This document shows positions 5,114-5,595 of a DNA stretch of 5,595 nucleotides, in pieces. The stretch lies in NCBI RefSeq assembly GCF_937920395.1, contig NZ_CALEVF010000377.1, positions 1 to 5,595 on the forward strand, given 5' to 3'. The stretch's first letter is position 1. Each line of letters begins with the position of its first letter. The stretch comes from an uncultured Clostridium sp. Lineage in GTDB: Bacteria; Bacillota; Clostridia; Clostridiales; Clostridiaceae. The notes under the pieces were generated by a model, which had not been told where the DNA came from, searched no databases, and saw nothing but the letters and a program-made list of their open reading frames with translations. The translations under genes were made by a program, and so were the position numbers.

Positions 5114-5165
5114 ATATAAATAGTATAGCTTTGTGTATATATACACAAAGCTATACTATTTATAT
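5114..5165. repeat. Perfect 52-bp palindrome with no spacer
   Basis: All 26 base pairs of 5114-5139 match the complement of 5165-5140, centred on 5139/5140 in TATATA. Each arm contains TAGTATAGCTTTGTG. As RNA it would form a very long, nearly perfect hairpin; as DNA it could extrude a cruciform. No T run follows on either side, so it is not a standard terminator. Possible roles are a dyad binding site, a replication or transfer signal, or the scar of a duplicated end. Confidence 0.9.
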
Positions 5166-5225
5166 GAAAAACACAAAGACACAGAAGGGTTTCCGATTGC
5201 CTTTGCATTTAAATATATACCCTAA
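5166..5225 (+). pseudogene. Possible transposase-like peptide remnant
   Basis: The plus frame reads EKHKDTEGFPIAFAFKYIP then TAA. 'D-x-E-G-F-P-I-A-F' resembles the D-x-E-G-x-P-L segment that surrounds a catalytic Asp in IS4/IS1634-type transposases, but only about 19 residues survive directly beside the palindrome. The alternative ATG frame at 5164 (MKNTKTQKGF...) is 23 codons with no ribosome binding site. This is a weak suggestion. Confidence 0.22.
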
Positions 5226-5349
5226 AATTTATTAAATATGCCTCTAACAAACTTTCTATTATCTAAAATACATTAAATTTCATGTAAGATAACACTTTGA
5301 ATTGAACCCCAAAAGTTGAACAAAATACTCAAACAAAATATTTGATGTA

Positions 5350-5385
5350 TGGAACCAGTAGGTTAATGTACCTGCTGGTCCTTTT
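5350..5385 (+). terminator. Hairpin just inside the IS3 end, terminator-like on the plus strand
   Basis: ACCAGTAGGT (5354-5363) pairs with ACCTGCTGGT (5370-5379) with one wobble and a 6-nt loop. On the plus strand it is followed by CCTTTTA. In that direction it would stop outside transcription from entering the transposase gene antisense; it may also end the orfB transcript. It lies just before the orfB stop at 5384. Confidence 0.5.
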
Positions 5386-5595
5386 ACGCTACTGATTTTC
5401 TATATTTAACTGGACTTAACCAATTCAAATTTTGTTTAATTCTATCATTGTTATAGTATTTGATATAATCGATTAATTCCATCTTTATCTCTTCCATTGA
5501 TGTAAATTCCCTTATATACAGAAGCTCAGTTTTTAAAATGCTAAAAAAGTTTTCTACTACTGCATTATCATGACAGGTTGCTTTACGTGACATAC
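5384..5595 (-). CDS. IS3-family transposase OrfB, C-terminal part (cut by window edge)
   Basis: Integrase-type (rve, DDE) transposase that catalyses strand transfer of the element. The visible 69 residues begin MSRKATCHDNAVVENFFSIL, which corresponds to the 'S-R-K-G-N-x-x-D-N-A-x-x-E-S-F-F' block; the Glu after AVV is the third catalytic residue of the DDE triad. KTELLYIREFTSMEE and the closing YYNNDRIKQNLNWLSPVKYR match the usual end of the family. The first visible Met (5593) is internal, since the frame is open to the edge, so the first two Asp residues lie outside the window. No stops or frameshifts are seen, so this copy may be active. The gene ends at TAA (5384-5386), 86 bp from the terminal repeat. 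Confidence 0.92.
   Translation of the reverse strand, partial: MSRKATCHDNAVVENFFSILKTELLYIREFTSMEEIKMELIDYIKYYNNDRIKQNLNWLSPVKYRKSVA

Larger units (their letters stand above)
5298..5595 (-). mobile_element. IS3-family insertion sequence, right-end portion
   Basis: The element runs off the right edge. Its end is taken at 5298 because the sequence there, TGAATTGAACCCCAAAAG followed by TTGAACA, has the 5'-TG start and CCCC-AAAA-GTT core typical of IS3/IS150-type terminal inverted repeats. The orfB stop follows 86 bp inside. The other end, the target duplication and OrfA lie outside the window. No copy of this terminal repeat appears elsewhere here. Confidence 0.75.

Noticed and set aside
5164..5235. 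Small ORF MKNTKTQKGF... (23 codons, plus)
   Set aside because: No ribosome binding site and it begins inside the palindrome; the neighbouring frame looks more protein-like.
1..5595. tRNA, rRNA, tmRNA or known riboswitch
   Set aside because: No GC-rich cloverleaf, TTCGA-type T loop or recognisable riboswitch core was found by eye on either strand.

Overview
The window is very AT-rich, uses AAA/ATA/AGA-type codons and strong AGGAGG-like ribosome binding sites, and carries IS3-type, phage-type (DUF3102) and XRE-regulator genes. This fits an accessory or degraded mobile region of a low-GC Firmicute, most likely Clostridium. That assignment is inference from composition and protein style, not from a marker gene.

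Left part (1-1510). The minus strand of 1-264 is the broken 3' part of an FAD-dependent oxidoreductase gene, running off the left edge. It meets, head to head, a short plus-strand XRE-type HTH gene (256-468) that also looks truncated at its 5' end, so 256-267 is probably a rearrangement junction. A second, intact XRE repressor (494-823, minus) converges on it, with a 12-bp hairpin terminator between them. The repressor's own promoter region holds three copies of a TCTATTATWWTAGA-like operator (841-902). A divergent gene for an unrecognised 107-aa protein (1184-1507, plus) lies across a 360-bp intergenic region that carries a further operator-like half-site. Together these look like an autoregulated, phage- or plasmid-style switch.

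Middle (1508-3720). Two adjacent hairpins separate the 107-aa gene from a convergent minus-strand gene (1755-3473) for a 572-aa protein. That protein has an N-terminal DUF3102-type HTH region, a long unrecognised middle, a charged helix, and a C-terminal J-domain-like segment with an HPD motif. It is the most distinctive gene here.

Right part (3720-5595). About 1.6 kb has no intact gene. It contains a decayed IS3-type transposase fragment (plus), an unrecognised 53-codon remnant (minus), a 15-bp tandem repeat, minus-strand terminator hairpins, a CIRCE-like half palindrome, a cluster of three inverted repeats including a perfect 52-bp palindrome with no spacer, and a short transposase-like peptide remnant. 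The right edge (5298-5595) is the 3' end of an apparently intact IS3-family element: terminal repeat, terminator-like hairpin, and the C-terminus of OrfB with its catalytic Glu.

The best candidates for something new are the DUF3102/J-domain protein, the XRE operator array with the divergent orphan gene, and the palindrome cluster. No complete defence or toxin system can be demonstrated.
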